Positions 55,175-63,340 of a stretch of 64,000 bases of DNA are shown here, in pieces; the first letter of the stretch is position 1; the number at the start of each line of letters is the position of its first letter. The position numbers and the translations under genes are program-made. The stretch covers positions 44,978 through 108,977 of the forward strand of contig JADHWI010000001.1 in NCBI GenBank assembly GCA_016783565.1, given 5' to 3'. Below the pieces are notes generated by a model. That model had not been told where the DNA came from and did not search any database. It saw nothing but the letters and a program-made list of their open reading frames with translations. This DNA is from Kiritimatiellia bacterium. GTDB lineage: Bacteria; Verrucomicrobiota; Kiritimatiellia; UBA8416; JADHWI01.

Positions 55175-55627
55175 TCACGTCCTTTCATACCATTCACCCG
55201 GCAGCGTCTCTACAAACGCACGAATCTCATCCCGCACGCGACGATAGCCGTCCAGGGCCTCTTCTTCGTTACGAGCCTCTTTTGCAAGCCTCGGAGGATC
55301 ATCAAACCCCACATGCACCACGCGTGCATGCCCCCTGAAAATAGGGCAATGCTCATGCGCATGCCCACATACCGTCACCACAACATCAAAGTCCACATCT
55401 CCAAATTCTGCAACAAGCTGAGACTCCTGCCCTGAAATATCCACCCCGGCTTCCGCCATAACCTTCACCGCATTGGAATTCAAACCATGAGTCTCAATAC
55501 CCGCAGAATACACCTCTATACAGTCCGACTTCAGATGCCGCGTCCAACCCTCAGCCATCTGGCTGCGACACGAGTTACCCGTACACAGAAAAAGGACCTT
55601 CAACTTTTTTTCATGATCTTGCGACAT
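55175..55627 (-). CDS. arsC: Arsenate reductase, LMW-phosphatase type
   Basis: VLFLCTGNSCRSQMAEGW P-loop. Confidence 0.94.
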   Translation of the reverse strand: MSQDHEKKLKVLFLCTGNSCRSQMAEGWTRHLKSDCIEVYSAGIETHGLNSNAVKVMAEAGVDISGQESQLVAEFGDVDFDVVVTVCGHAHEHCPIFRGHARVVHVGFDDPPRLAKEARNEEEALDGYRRVRDEIRAFVETLPGEWYERT

Positions 55628-55968
55628 AACGCCTCCATATCGGTCCGACTCAGCTCCTCCAGCTTTTTCCGATCCATCACCACCCGCGACGCACTCTCAA
55701 GCGCAGACGAAATCCTCTGCACCAATTCTATCTGCAACGGGTACTTTTCAGCATCAACCAACCGATAGTAACTCCAACGTCCTTCTTTACGACTTTCAAC
55801 CAAGCGCGCAGCGCGCAGGAGCGAGAGATGCCTGGATACGGTAGATGGCGCAAGCTGCAGCAAAGCAATAAGCTGACAGACACACAACTCTCCATGCTGC
55901 AATGCCAGCACAATCCTCACTCGGTTCTCATCCCCCAGCGCCTTGAGTATATCCATCACATCCCGCAT
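55600..55968 (-). CDS. arsR: ArsR/SmtB family transcriptional regulator
   Basis: ELCVCQLIALLQLAPSTVSRHLSLLRAARLVESRKEGRWSYYRL. Confidence 0.94.
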   Translation of the reverse strand: MRDVMDILKALGDENRVRIVLALQHGELCVCQLIALLQLAPSTVSRHLSLLRAARLVESRKEGRWSYYRLVDAEKYPLQIELVQRISSALESASRVVMDRKKLEELSRTDMEALCRKIMKKS

Positions 55969-55980
55969 CTATCATCTCCT

Positions 55981-56004
55981 ATATTTCGCTATTTAACGAA
56001 ATAT
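55981..56004. promoter_or_regulatory. Candidate ArsR operator
   Basis: Perfect inverted repeat ATATTTCG-N8-CGAAATAT 12 bp upstream of the arsR start codon. Confidence 0.6.
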
Positions 56005-56309
56005 AAGATATCCACCCTTCCTAATGTATGCAAGCTCCCTGCTGCAAAATATTCATAACATAATTTCAACCAGACTGCATTCTTCCGTATGCAAACCCTG
56101 CAAGTGGTGCGTCCTACAGAACGCACCACCCCAGAGAAACCCAAATCAAACCCAAAAAAATAGAACTCGCAACCACTTCTCTTGCAACATATTACAGAAA
56201 ATAACGCATCCATAAGGAGGTTGGCACGCTTCCAGCGTATATAGACCGCAGCGCTGAGCTGTAGTCAATCCGGCCAGCAAATATTTCAATCACAATCTGA
56301 GGGATACGC

Positions 56310-57311
56310 ATGAGCACAGTAACAACAGATGTACTCTACGATAACTACATGCAGGACATTGTCCGCTATCCCAGAATCACCTCGGAACGGGAAGCCGAAC
56401 TCTCTGCCATCATCCGCCACGGCAATGATGAAGACGCAGCAGATGCAGCCGTCAACGAACTCGTGGAAGCAAACCTTCTTCTCGTCGTTCACTGCATGAA
56501 GGAATTTCTCAAATTTCTCGATTCTCCCGGCGCACGCCTGACACACATGGACCTTATCTCCGAAGGCAATATTGGACTCGTCAGGGCTGCACGCAATTAC
56601 AATGCAAACTGCACAAGCACCAGCATCACTTCAAACCATGCCCGCTTTAGCACATATGCCTGCAAGAGCATCAAGAACGCCATGCGACGCGCAATCAAGC
56701 TGTCGCGGTTCATCCACATTCCCGAACATCATTTCCGCTACTGGACCCGCATGCGCGAGCTTGAGGAAACCTACGGCGAAGAGCTGAGCGACAGCGTACT
56801 GCAGCGCAATCTCGAAGTCGGAAACGCCAAACTCCAGATGCTGAAGCAAAGCCAGGAAACAGGCACCTGCCTGCTGGAAGATCTGACAGCCAACGAGGAT
56901 AACGGCACCTGGAGCGATTTCATCGCTGACGAGCAGGCCTCAACCCCACTCGACGAAGTTGAAGGTCACGATTTGTATGATTTCCTGGACAGCGAACTGG
57001 CATACCTCCCCGAACGCACACAAGCCATGCTGCGGGCCACATTTCTATCCGAATCTCCCTGCACCTACGCTCAGCTCTCGCGCGAACACGGTGTCTCCAA
57101 GGAACGATGTCGGCAGGTTTGCGCCCAGGGTCTTGCCAAACTGCGTGAACGCATGGAACACAAACGCGCCAGCGTGACAGGCATCCTGCAACCTGTCGAA
57201 ACCACAATCCCCAGGATGCCTCCGATGCCGGACAATCTAGTGCGTCTCAAACAGATCCCAACCAAACTACACACAGCATCCACCGCAGTAGCCGAAGAAG
57301 ATGCCGCATAG
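56310..57311 (+). CDS. Sigma-70 family RNA polymerase sigma factor
   Basis: LTHMDLISEGNIGLVRAARNYN...FSTYACKSIKNAMRRAI (region 2) and YAQLSREHGVSKERCRQVCAQGLAKLRE (region 4.2). Confidence 0.9.
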   Translation: MSTVTTDVLYDNYMQDIVRYPRITSEREAELSAIIRHGNDEDAADAAVNELVEANLLLVVHCMKEFLKFLDSPGARLTHMDLISEGNIGLVRAARNYNANCTSTSITSNHARFSTYACKSIKNAMRRAIKLSRFIHIPEHHFRYWTRMRELEETYGEELSDSVLQRNLEVGNAKLQMLKQSQETGTCLLEDLTANEDNGTWSDFIADEQASTPLDEVEGHDLYDFLDSELAYLPERTQAMLRATFLSESPCTYAQLSREHGVSKERCRQVCAQGLAKLRERMEHKRASVTGILQPVETTIPRMPPMPDNLVRLKQIPTKLHTASTAVAEEDAA

Positions 57312-57349
57312 CAGGCCGTGACAGGCAGTACAGTTGCTACAGAAGTTGC

Positions 57350-57472
57350 ATTCCTGTAATAGTATCGCTCCGCCTGCCAGCCCTCGGGAAGGGAGCAGGC
57401 TGGTGAGCGACAGGGGCACAGGGGGCCATTCCTGTAGTAGTCGCTCCTTGAGCGACAGGGGCGCAGGGGGCC
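57350..57472. repeat. REP-like hairpin repeat, two adjacent copies
   Basis: ATTCCTGTARTAGT(AT)CGCTCC...GAGCGACAGGGGCRCAGGGGGCC twice; the second copy forms GTCGCTC-ctt-GAGCGAC. Confidence 0.65.
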
Positions 57473-57489
57473 GGAAGTCGCACGCCTGA

Positions 57490-58257
57490 TCAGCAATAAT
57501 GCGCGTTAAACGCCACACAATCCGCATAACGAATCTGCGTGCCGCCAAACAGATCCAGGGCACTCCCCACCGTCACATCCACACAACCGCCGCTCAAACG
57601 CTCCACAAGGGCCAAATCATCGATAGAGTTCACACCGCCTGCATACGTTACCGGCTTCTTCCCCCATGCGCCCAGATGACGAACCAGATCCTCGTCAATC
57701 CCGGCACATTGCCCCTCCACATCGGCGGCATGCACCAGGAACTCTGCACAGGATTGTGCCAGGCCATCCAACGTTTCGTGCGTCACATCCAGATCCGTCA
57801 AGGTCTGCCAGCGATCCATGGCCACCGTCCACCCCTGCTCCGTACGACGACAACTCAAATCAATAACCAGCCGTTCGGCTCCCACACAGCGAACCAGTGC
57901 ATCCAGCCGATCCTCCCGGAAGCGACCCGCATCAAACAAAGCCGACGTCACGATGACATGACTCGCACCAGCTTCAAGGTACCCGGCAGCATTCTCCCCC
58001 GTCACCCCACCCCCAAGCTGCAATCCCCCCGGATACGCACGCAACGCAGCCATGGCAGCCTCATCATTACCCAGACCCAGCTTAATCACATGCCCACCCT
58101 GCAGCCCGTCGCGACGATACAGCTCAGCATAGTAATCGGACGTGCGATCCGACTCAAAATTAACCTGCAAGCCCTGCTCATCATTCGTCAAGGATCCGCC
58201 GACAATCTGCTTCACCTTGCCCTTATGCAAATCAATACATGGTCGAAATAGCGTCAT
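57490..58257 (-). CDS. hisA: HisA isomerase, eukaryotic-like subtype
   Basis: FRPCIDLHKGKVKQIVGGSL...YAELYRRDGLQGGHVIKLG; pattern of eukaryote-type HisA. Confidence 0.85.
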   Translation of the reverse strand: MTLFRPCIDLHKGKVKQIVGGSLTNDEQGLQVNFESDRTSDYYAELYRRDGLQGGHVIKLGLGNDEAAMAALRAYPGGLQLGGGVTGENAAGYLEAGASHVIVTSALFDAGRFREDRLDALVRCVGAERLVIDLSCRRTEQGWTVAMDRWQTLTDLDVTHETLDGLAQSCAEFLVHAADVEGQCAGIDEDLVRHLGAWGKKPVTYAGGVNSIDDLALVERLSGGCVDVTVGSALDLFGGTQIRYADCVAFNAHYC

Positions 58258-58260
58258 AAC

Positions 58261-58370
58261 TCCCTAATCTCCAATCCCAAAATTCTCCCCATCCCCAAAT
58301 CCGCAATCCCAAATTCTCCCCAACCCCAATTCCCCAATCCGCAATCCCCAATTCTCCCCCCCCTCTACCC
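58261..58370. repeat. C-rich (minus strand G-rich) degenerate low-complexity repeat
   Basis: Recurring AATCCGCAATCCC(C)AAATTCTCCCC units between fabI and hisA. Confidence 0.7.
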
Positions 58371-59168
58371 ATCTCGTCGTTCAAAATCAAGCAACGATCC
58401 CCCGGCAATGCCAGCACCACCATCCACAACCAGTACCTGCCCCGTGATCTTCGCAGAACGAGGACCCAACAGAAACACCACCGCATCCGCCACCGCCTGC
58501 TTGTCCTCACGCGTATCCCACGGAAGCGGACTCGATTCATGCCACCATTTAGTCAACTGACCAAACCCTGGAATCTTACTGGACGCTTTGGTCGAGAGGG
58601 GTCCCGCCGATACAGCATTGCAGCGCACGCCATCCCGCCCGTGACGACGCGCCAACGCCCTCACCAACGCTTCGAGAGCCGCCTTCTGCACGCCCATCCA
58701 GTTATAGTGCGGATAAACATGCTGCGTATCGAAAGACAACGATACAAGAGCTCCACCATCCGGCATAACCGGCACCGCATACCGTGCCACGGTCGCTAAC
58801 GAGACACAACTGATATGATGCGAGAGCTTGATATCCTCCACCGCGTCAGTGTGAAACTCGTCTCCAAGACAAGTACGTGGATTCGCAAACGCAATCGAAT
58901 GCACCACACCGGCAACAGGACCGACATCATCGAACAACGCCTTGACCTCTTCGTCTTTGGTGATATCACAGAATCGAAATTCCAACTTCGCCTGCTCTTC
59001 AGCCGAAAGCCCCTTACTCGAGTCCAGGAAACGTCGTTTAAACACCTCGTTCTGAACCGTAAAAATCACATCGCCGCCCAACTCACGAATCGTGCTGCCA
59101 ATCGTATACGCCAACGAATCGGCATCCAACAATCCCATCACAACATAGCGTTTGCCCTGTTCTATCAT
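58365..59168 (-). CDS. fabI: Enoyl-[acyl-carrier-protein] reductase FabI
   Basis: GLLDADSLAYTIG, YPHYNWMGVQKAALEA (Y-x6-K), VRCNAVSAGPLSTKASSKIPGF. Confidence 0.9.
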   Translation of the reverse strand: MIEQGKRYVVMGLLDADSLAYTIGSTIRELGGDVIFTVQNEVFKRRFLDSSKGLSAEEQAKLEFRFCDITKDEEVKALFDDVGPVAGVVHSIAFANPRTCLGDEFHTDAVEDIKLSHHISCVSLATVARYAVPVMPDGGALVSLSFDTQHVYPHYNWMGVQKAALEALVRALARRHGRDGVRCNAVSAGPLSTKASSKIPGFGQLTKWWHESSPLPWDTREDKQAVADAVVFLLGPRSAKITGQVLVVDGGAGIAGGSLLDFERRDG

Positions 59169-59322
59169 GCATCACCTCCAACTCAGACACTCCCCTTCTC
59201 ACAAATGCCACCAAAAAAGTCACGGAAAAAGATTTAACCGCACACACAATGGAGGGCGAGGCTCCTGCCGAGCCACTCAATTCAATTGCCCCCCCCACCC
59301 TCTCTATGTTTCAATCTCCTCC

Positions 59323-59844
59323 ATGCAAAAGAAACAACTCCTCCTGCACATCTGTTGCGCGCCCTGCGCCACTCACGCCATAGAAGAAATGAAAGCAACC
59401 TACGACGTCACCGGCTTCTTCTCCAACTCCAATATTGCCCCCGAGGAGGAATACCACAAGCGCCTGGCGGAAGCACAGCGCGTGGCAGAAACCTGTGACA
59501 TACCGCTCGTGGAAGATACGTACGATCACGCCTCCTGGCTTGAGGCTATTCGCGGACTGGAGCTCGAACCCGAAAAGGGCGAACGCTGCAAAGTTTGCTT
59601 CCACTACAACCTGTCCCGCGCGGCAACCTACGCACGCGACAACCACTTCGACCTGTTCACCACCACGCTCACCATCAGCCCGCACAAACGCAGCCAGACA
59701 ATCTTTCAGCTCGGACGCGAACTGGGCCCCTTTCTTGAGGCGGACTTCAAGAAACGCGACGGTTTTAAAAAGAGCATCGAAAAAAGCACTGCCATGGGCC
59801 TGTACCGTCAGGACTACTGCGGCTGCGAATTCAGCAGGCGCTGA
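59323..59844 (+). CDS. queH: Epoxyqueuosine reductase QueH
   Basis: LLHICCAPCATHAIE, GERCKVCFHYNLSRAA, YRQDYCGC. Confidence 0.92.
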   Translation: MQKKQLLLHICCAPCATHAIEEMKATYDVTGFFSNSNIAPEEEYHKRLAEAQRVAETCDIPLVEDTYDHASWLEAIRGLELEPEKGERCKVCFHYNLSRAATYARDNHFDLFTTTLTISPHKRSQTIFQLGRELGPFLEADFKKRDGFKKSIEKSTAMGLYRQDYCGCEFSRR

Positions 59845-59845
59845 C

Positions 59846-60760
59846 ATGCATACAGATCCACACCCCTTCTACAACGGGCGTCGCTTCATGCAGGACCGCT
59901 ACGGCGCTCCCATCTACCGCGTTGCCATCGATCTCGGATTCGGTTGCCCCAACCGTGACGAAAACGGGGCCGGCGGCTGCACCTTCTGTCCCCCTGATGG
60001 ATCGCGCGCCGTCTTCAACAAATCCGCACGCATTGCCGACCAGGTTCGCGAAGGAGTCACCTTCGTTCGTCAGCGCTACGGCTCAGTCAAATTCATGGCC
60101 TATGTTCAAACCTTTACCGGAACCTTTGCACCCGCCGATCAACAAAAGGCCTGCTACGAAGAAATTCTCTCAGCGCACCACTTTGATGCGCTGACCATCG
60201 CCACCCGCCCCGACTGCATAGACCGCCCTACCCTGGATCTATTTGCCGAGCTACGCGAACGCATCGACCTATGGGTTGAGCTGGGCGTGCAGACATCGCA
60301 CAACACCACACTGCAACGCATCAACCGGGGTCACACATGGGCAGACTCCGTTCAGGCCATTACGCAGCTCAACAACATGGGCATCACCATAGCGCCACAC
60401 ATCATTATTGGTCTGCCGGGAGAAGAGCCCGAGCACTTCAGCCAGACCGCATCGCAACTTTCAGCCCTCCCCATTCAAGCGATCAAGATCCACAACCTGC
60501 ACATCATTCGCGGCACACAAATGGCGACTGAATACGCCGCCACGCCCTTCCCCGTCTACGACGAGCACGACTACGCCGAAGTGCTGATTGACACCCTGCG
60601 CCGACTGCGTCCCGACATCGGCATTCTACGCGTCAACACCGACACCCCGAAACAAGAGCTCATCGCCCCACGCTGGCACATGGTCAAAACCCAGTTCCTC
60701 AGCTATCTCGAAAAACAAATGCGAGCCACCAAAGTCCGCCAGGGCGACCTGTGCGGATAA
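59846..60760 (+). CDS. TIGR01212-like radical SAM protein
   Basis: DLGFGCPNRDENGAGGCTFC cluster, FMAYVQTFTGTFAP, ITIAPHIIIGLPGEE. Confidence 0.9.
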   Translation: MHTDPHPFYNGRRFMQDRYGAPIYRVAIDLGFGCPNRDENGAGGCTFCPPDGSRAVFNKSARIADQVREGVTFVRQRYGSVKFMAYVQTFTGTFAPADQQKACYEEILSAHHFDALTIATRPDCIDRPTLDLFAELRERIDLWVELGVQTSHNTTLQRINRGHTWADSVQAITQLNNMGITIAPHIIIGLPGEEPEHFSQTASQLSALPIQAIKIHNLHIIRGTQMATEYAATPFPVYDEHDYAEVLIDTLRRLRPDIGILRVNTDTPKQELIAPRWHMVKTQFLSYLEKQMRATKVRQGDLCG

Positions 60761-60829
60761 AAGTTATCCCATCCAACAGTTGACAAAACGTACAAAGAGC
60801 CGATATATTCGCGCCCGTTATCGAGATTG

Positions 60830-60904
60830 GCCCCCATCGTCTATCGGCTAGGACATCGGGTTCTCATCCCGGAAAGAGGGGTTCGACTCCCCTTGGGGGT
60901 GCCA
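60830..60904 (+). tRNA. tRNA-Glu (anticodon CTC)
   Basis: GCCCCCA...TGGGGGT acceptor, anticodon loop TTCTCAT, GGTTCGACT T-arm, encoded CCA. Confidence 0.94.
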
Positions 60905-60958
60905 GCCTTCGCCAACCGACGTCGCCAAGGCTATGTCGGTTAAAAGGCTTCGGCTGGC
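60901..60958 (+). repeat. Hairpin continuous with tRNA-Glu 3' end
   Basis: GCCAGCC(60901-60907)/GGCTGGC(60952-60958) and AACCGAC(60914-60920)/GTCGGTT(60935-60941). Confidence 0.8.
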
Positions 60959-61085
60959 TGTGGCCCGCTGTAGCTTTAGCGAAAGAGGGCTTTGGCCAGC
61001 TGGAGAATTGACGAAGGCTGCCCGCCGAAGCAAAGGGCGCCGAAGCTTTAGCGAAGGAGGCCCGCGTAGGAGGGCTTTTACACGC

Positions 61086-61340
61086 ATGAACGACAAACTC
61101 TACTACGTTTACCTCCTCAGAAGTATCAAGTTCCCTGACCAGAAATATGTGGGATTTAGCGAGGACGTTAATACTCGCTTCAAAGACCACAACAACGGAA
61201 AATCAATCCATACAGCCAAGTATCGTCCATGGAAACTTGTCACCTATCATGCGTTTGCAGATAAGAAACAGGCCAAAGAGTTCGAGCAATATCTGAAAAG
61301 CGGATCAGGACGAGCATTTGCAGCAAAGCGACTCTGGTAG
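61086..61340 (+). CDS. GIY-YIG nuclease superfamily protein
   Basis: YYVYLLRSIKFPDQKYVGFSEDVNTRFKDHNNGKS...EQYLKSGSGRAFAAKRLW. Confidence 0.88.
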   Translation: MNDKLYYVYLLRSIKFPDQKYVGFSEDVNTRFKDHNNGKSIHTAKYRPWKLVTYHAFADKKQAKEFEQYLKSGSGRAFAAKRLW

Positions 61341-61345
61341 GCCGC

Positions 61346-61426
61346 CGAGAAAAATACTTCAAAACTACAGCAGGCAAATCGGCAATCAAACGAATGCTCA
61401 AAGAAAGTCTGGAAGAAATAGGCTGA
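61346..61426 (+). pseudogene. Fragment resembling a second GIY-YIG-type C-terminus
   Basis: Different frame: REKYFKTTAGKSAIKRMLKESLEEIG then TGA. Confidence 0.5.
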
Positions 61427-61710
61427 TCTATTCCAAAGGCAGGGAACTGCGCCCTCTGCGGTAGCGTGCTTGGCGTCCACCACCGTGCCGGGGATCAACT
61501 GGGCGAAGCTAGTCGCGGCGGCAGCTATGACGGCTATCGCCTCGACATACTCACCAACACCACCATCGACGACGGACTGCCTTCAGTAACGGTGATAATG
61601 ATCAGATAGGGCAGAACATTATCGCTTGTTCGGACGTTCAGCCCAATGAAATCACGTGTGGCTTACCGCGCTATAGGAGCGGATGAATTTCTTTACGGTT
61701 TACTGTTTCT

Positions 61711-63033
61711 TCAGTCAGTACCAACCGTTAATCCTGACTGGTCCCCCAACTGTGAAGTTGCATATAAGGGAAGAAAAAACAGCTTCTGTTCAGGCAACTC
61801 TCTGTAGGGACCGCTCTGCAGAACCATCCCTTGAGGGCAAGCAGGATAATTTTTCAATAGCAAGTGTAGACTTCTCAATTTTCCCGCTGCTCCGGATTTG
61901 ACCTCAACAGGGTATATCAGGCCATCTTTAACTGCCAGATAATCAACCTCAGCGTTTGAACTTTTTTGTTCACGGGACCAATAATAGAGTTCGCGGCCAT
62001 GCCAGGCAATAAGCTCCTGAGCAACAAATTGCTCCGCAAGCTTTCCCCTATAAATAGCCAGAAGGTCACTAACTGCCATCTCGGTTTTTTTGTTCACTTC
62101 GCAAAGACGTTGCATCAAACCAATATCCAGCATGCATGTCTTAAACTTCTTTCCATTCAGATTGGCCGCAAGAGGAAGACCAGAAGGATTACTGGATGGC
62201 ACTTTATGAAGCACTCTCGCTTTTACAAGCTGATAATAGGCTTTGCGGTTGGTGACCCCTGAAAAATCACGACACAAACTTGCGTAGTTCACCTGTTCTC
62301 CAACGCCCAAAGTTGCTTTACGCAAAACCGCATCCAAACATGAAATATCGACTGACGGTTTGTATTTTGCAAAATCCTGACGATACGACTCCAGTATTTC
62401 GCCCTGAACTTGGAAAACCTCATTAAATGAATTGCTGTCTTTGTAGACAGATATACACTCCGGCATTCCCCCTACAAAAAAGAAATTCCTTAACTCTGAT
62501 AAAATCGCATCACTGCTTAACGTTGATACTACCTTTGGTGGTTTTAATAGTTCCTCAGCCATAACATCCTTACCCAGAGCCAGCAGATACTCATAGAATG
62601 TCATTGGATGCAGGTGAAGATACTGAACTCTCCCGACAGGTACAGATATGGATCCAAAGGCAAACTCCAAGAGAGAGCCAGCGGCAACTACATGTAAATC
62701 AGGCATCTGTTCATAAAAATAGCGTAAAGCCATTATCGCTCGGGGAGTTTGCTGTATTTCATCTATAAACAACAGCGTTTTCCCCGGTATTATCCGTCCT
62801 TTTTGAACTTCAAGTTCACGAACTATACTTTGCGGGTTTATATCCCCTTCGAACAAACGCCTTAACGATTGCTCTTTTTCGAGATCAACTTTGACTAGGT
62901 TCTCAAATTCTCCAGCCAATGTATTTTCGACCAGCCAGGATTTGCCTACCTGCCGCGCGCCACGAATAATTAAAGGTTTTCTCCGTGAAGATGCTTTCCA
63001 ATTGAGTAATTTCTCTTCTACCAAACGTTTCAT
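61711..63033 (-). CDS. AAA+ ATPase with DUF4143-like C-terminus
   Basis: IIRGARQVGKSWLVENTL Walker A, TLLFIDEIQQTPRAI, AEVDYLAVKDGLIYPVEVKSG; start at 63033 (GGAGGGATT upstream). Confidence 0.9.
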   Translation of the reverse strand: MKRLVEEKLLNWKASSRRKPLIIRGARQVGKSWLVENTLAGEFENLVKVDLEKEQSLRRLFEGDINPQSIVRELEVQKGRIIPGKTLLFIDEIQQTPRAIMALRYFYEQMPDLHVVAAGSLLEFAFGSISVPVGRVQYLHLHPMTFYEYLLALGKDVMAEELLKPPKVVSTLSSDAILSELRNFFFVGGMPECISVYKDSNSFNEVFQVQGEILESYRQDFAKYKPSVDISCLDAVLRKATLGVGEQVNYASLCRDFSGVTNRKAYYQLVKARVLHKVPSSNPSGLPLAANLNGKKFKTCMLDIGLMQRLCEVNKKTEMAVSDLLAIYRGKLAEQFVAQELIAWHGRELYYWSREQKSSNAEVDYLAVKDGLIYPVEVKSGAAGKLRSLHLLLKNYPACPQGMVLQSGPYRELPEQKLFFLPLYATSQLGDQSGLTVGTD

Positions 63034-63059
63034 AATCAATCCCTCCTTAAAATATAAAC

Positions 63060-63252
63060 ACTGGCATCCCATAGGGACGCCAGTGTTGGAGTGCGGGAGT
63101 ATTGGAGTGTTGGATTGCAGAGACTTACGCAAGTCGCTTGACTCGATGCGACAGAATGCATTTGATGGTTTGCCTCTATCTCCAATGGCCCAAAGGACCT
63201 ACCCCCATTACACCAACTCTCCATCACTCCTCCATTCCATGGGATGCTACTG
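63060..63252. mobile_element. MITE-like element, copy B, with target-site-duplication-like flanks
   Basis: Inverted ends CTGGCATCCCATAG / CCATGGGATGCTACTG; direct repeat AAATATAAAC at 63050-63059 and 63253-63262. Confidence 0.75.
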
Positions 63253-63340
63253 AAATATAAACTAACATTACTATATTGATTTACAAATACAACCCTTTTT
63301 ACACACCTTTCCTTTACAAATACAACCCTTTTTATCAGCC

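Noticed and set aside
58232-58540. Minus-strand 102-aa ORF (…GIGVGENLGLRIWGWGEFWDWRLGS…)
   Set aside because: Translation of the C-rich low-complexity repeat, overlapping fabI and hisA ends; not a real protein.
60933-61085. N-terminal 51-aa extension of the GIY-YIG ORF
   Set aside because: Repeat-derived sequence before a plausible internal start (61086); kept as part of the element, not as coding sequence.
63280-63334. Two 22-bp direct repeats as a possible CRISPR
   Set aside because: Only two units with an 11-bp spacer, no cas genes; better explained as a duplication near an IS remnant.
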